A model generated the notes under the pieces. It saw only the letters and a list, made by a program, of their open reading frames with translations. It did not search any database and had not been told where the DNA came from. DNA of 10,489 nucleotides from Acidobacteriota bacterium. Lineage in GTDB: Bacteria > Acidobacteriota > UBA890. Position numbers and translations under genes: made by a program. The stretch spans positions 1 through 10,489 of the forward strand of contig JAUWTE010000068.1 in NCBI GenBank assembly GCA_030609765.1, read 5' to 3'. This document shows, one piece after another, positions 9,387 through 10,489 of this stretch; the stretch's first letter is position 1; every line of letters starts with the position of its first letter.

Positions 9387-10489
9387 ATGAGTTGGACCCC
9401 GCACCGTCGCACCCCCACGCCGCACGGCAACCTCCTGACCTCGTACGGTTACATTCTCTCGTTGGTTCTGGTTGCTCTCCTCGCTGGGTTGGTGAGTTGT
9501 GCCGGCGAGCCCGGCGCGAACGCGCCGGCGGCCACGCCTCCCGAGGTTCCGGAGGGCGTGGCATCCGGCCAGTTCGGCATGGTGAGCTCGGCACATCCCA
9601 TCGCCACACGCGCCGGCCTCGAGATCCTCGAAGCAGGAGGCAACGCCTTCGACGCGGCGATCGCGGTTGCCGCAACGCTGAACGTCGTCGAGCCGATGAT
9701 GTCGGGTGTGGGCGGCTACGGGACGATACTGATCTACGACGCCGGGGAGGGGCGCGGCCGGTTTCTGAACGCCAGTGACCGAATTCCTCGGGCTGTCGAC
9801 TCCGACTTATTCCGTCCGCCGACCCCTGGATACCGCGAGAACCGTCGCGGTGCGAAGGCGGTTTCTACGCCAGGAAACCTTCGTGCCTGGCAGGCCATGT
9901 CGGAGGAATACGGAACTCTGTCGTGGGAGGAGCTGTTTGCCCCGGCCATGAGCGCCGCCGCCGATGGCTTCGAGATCGATGGCCGCACCGCGGGTTTGAT
10001 CGCAAGCGCGTTCGATGAGTTTGCACCCCATGCTCAGGCGATCTACGGCCAGGACGGGCGGCCCCTGCAGGAGGGCGAACGGCTGGTGCAGGAGGATCTG
10101 GCGCGCTCGCTGGCTCAGATCGCTCAGGAGGGCCCGGGCGCGATGTACGGAGGCTCCCTGGGCGAGGCCGTAGCGGCGGCAATGGCGCAAGCGGGCGGCT
10201 TCCTCGCTCTCGAGGATCTGCTGCTGAGCGAGGCTGACTGGTGGGAACCGATCCAGATCGACTACCGCGGTGTGCAAGTAATGACGGCGTCACCGCCTTC
10301 AACGGCGTTTCCCTCCCTCATTCGCCTCGGGCTGATGAGCCAGTACGATGCTGGTGAGCTTGGCCACAACACGGTTCCGTACCTGCACAGCTTCGCCGAG
10401 GTGACCAAGCATGCCTTTTGGAGTCGTCTGGCCTATGCCGGTGACCCGGAATTCCGTCCGCCACCGCTCGACCGGCTGCTCTCGGAGAC
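9387..10489 (+). CDS. Gamma-glutamyltransferase, lipoprotein-like (3' partial)
   Basis: The frame runs off the window after 367 codons. ATG 9387 is preceded by AAGGAG (9372-9377). A basic N-terminus leads to a hydrophobic stretch (about 22-37) ending LVSC with Cys38, a lipobox-like site, so export and lipid anchoring are likely. A short Ala/Pro-rich linker follows, then the gamma-glutamyltransferase core: VSSAHPIATRAGLEILEAGG (66-85), NAFDAAIAVAATLNVVEP, KAVSTPGNLRAWQAM, YGTLSWEELFAPAM and the YRG...SPPST segment. These are N-terminal-chain features of this Ntn-hydrolase family, which cleaves and transfers the gamma-glutamyl group of glutathione and similar compounds. The autocatalytic threonine should lie beyond the window, so activity cannot be judged. 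The usual RETAP substrate-arginine patch is replaced by SDRIP (130-134), so the arginine is shifted or different. It may be a divergent hydrolase rather than a true glutathione enzyme. Confidence 0.9.
   Translation, partial: MSWTPHRRTPTPHGNLLTSYGYILSLVLVALLAGLVSCAGEPGANAPAATPPEVPEGVASGQFGMVSSAHPIATRAGLEILEAGGNAFDAAIAVAATLNVVEPMMSGVGGYGTILIYDAGEGRGRFLNASDRIPRAVDSDLFRPPTPGYRENRRGAKAVSTPGNLRAWQAMSEEYGTLSWEELFAPAMSAAADGFEIDGRTAGLIASAFDEFAPHAQAIYGQDGRPLQEGERLVQEDLARSLAQIAQEGPGAMYGGSLGEAVAAAMAQAGGFLALEDLLLSEADWWEPIQIDYRGVQVMTASPPSTAFPSLIRLGLMSQYDAGELGHNTVPYLHSFAEVTKHAFWSRLAYAGDPEFRPPPLDRLLSE

Overview
The window is a gene-dense, GC-rich stretch of bacterial chromosome. The combination of a heme-motif sensor kinase, an NtrC-type sigma-54 activator, a bacterial archaemetzincin and compact housekeeping genes would fit Acidobacteriota or another deep-branching Gram-negative lineage. 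That placement is inference, because no rRNA or other marker gene is present. I saw no mobile elements, tRNAs, CRISPR arrays or phage genes, and no gene-free stretch exceeds about 260 bases.

Region 1 (1-3264, + strand) is a tightly overlapping three-gene operon. It holds the 3' part of a membrane histidine kinase with two c-type heme-attachment motifs in its periplasmic part, a sigma-54-dependent response regulator, and a small archaemetzincin-type zinc protease. The stop-start overlaps (4 and 14 nt) argue for co-transcription.

Region 2 (3265-6046) is a 257-nt leader followed by the most unusual gene here. The leader has a sigma-70-like promoter, a strong 23-nt dyad and a good Shine-Dalgarno. 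The gene encodes an 832-residue protein in which a membrane domain with an HEMAH zinc-protease motif (site-2-protease/M50-like) is fused to a complete enolase in circularly permuted order: the catalytic TIM barrel comes first and the enolase N-terminal capping domain comes last. By eye, all barrel catalytic residues and the mobile-loop serine are retained.

Region 3 (6047-8892, - strand) has a canonical enolase, tail to tail with the permuted one, and upstream of it a phosphoglucomutase-type phosphohexomutase. The two share a strand and may be co-transcribed. A 10-bp inverted repeat sits between the two convergent enolase genes.

Region 4 (8893-10489, + strand) holds cutA, divergent from the mutase, and then the first 367 codons of a lipoprotein-like gamma-glutamyltransferase that runs off the window.

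The central idea is that a normal glycolytic enolase lies beside a membrane-anchored, permuted enolase joined to a putative intramembrane protease. This suggests a protein that ties 2-phosphoglycerate/phosphoenolpyruvate binding or turnover to the membrane. The architecture is read directly from the sequence; the function is inference.
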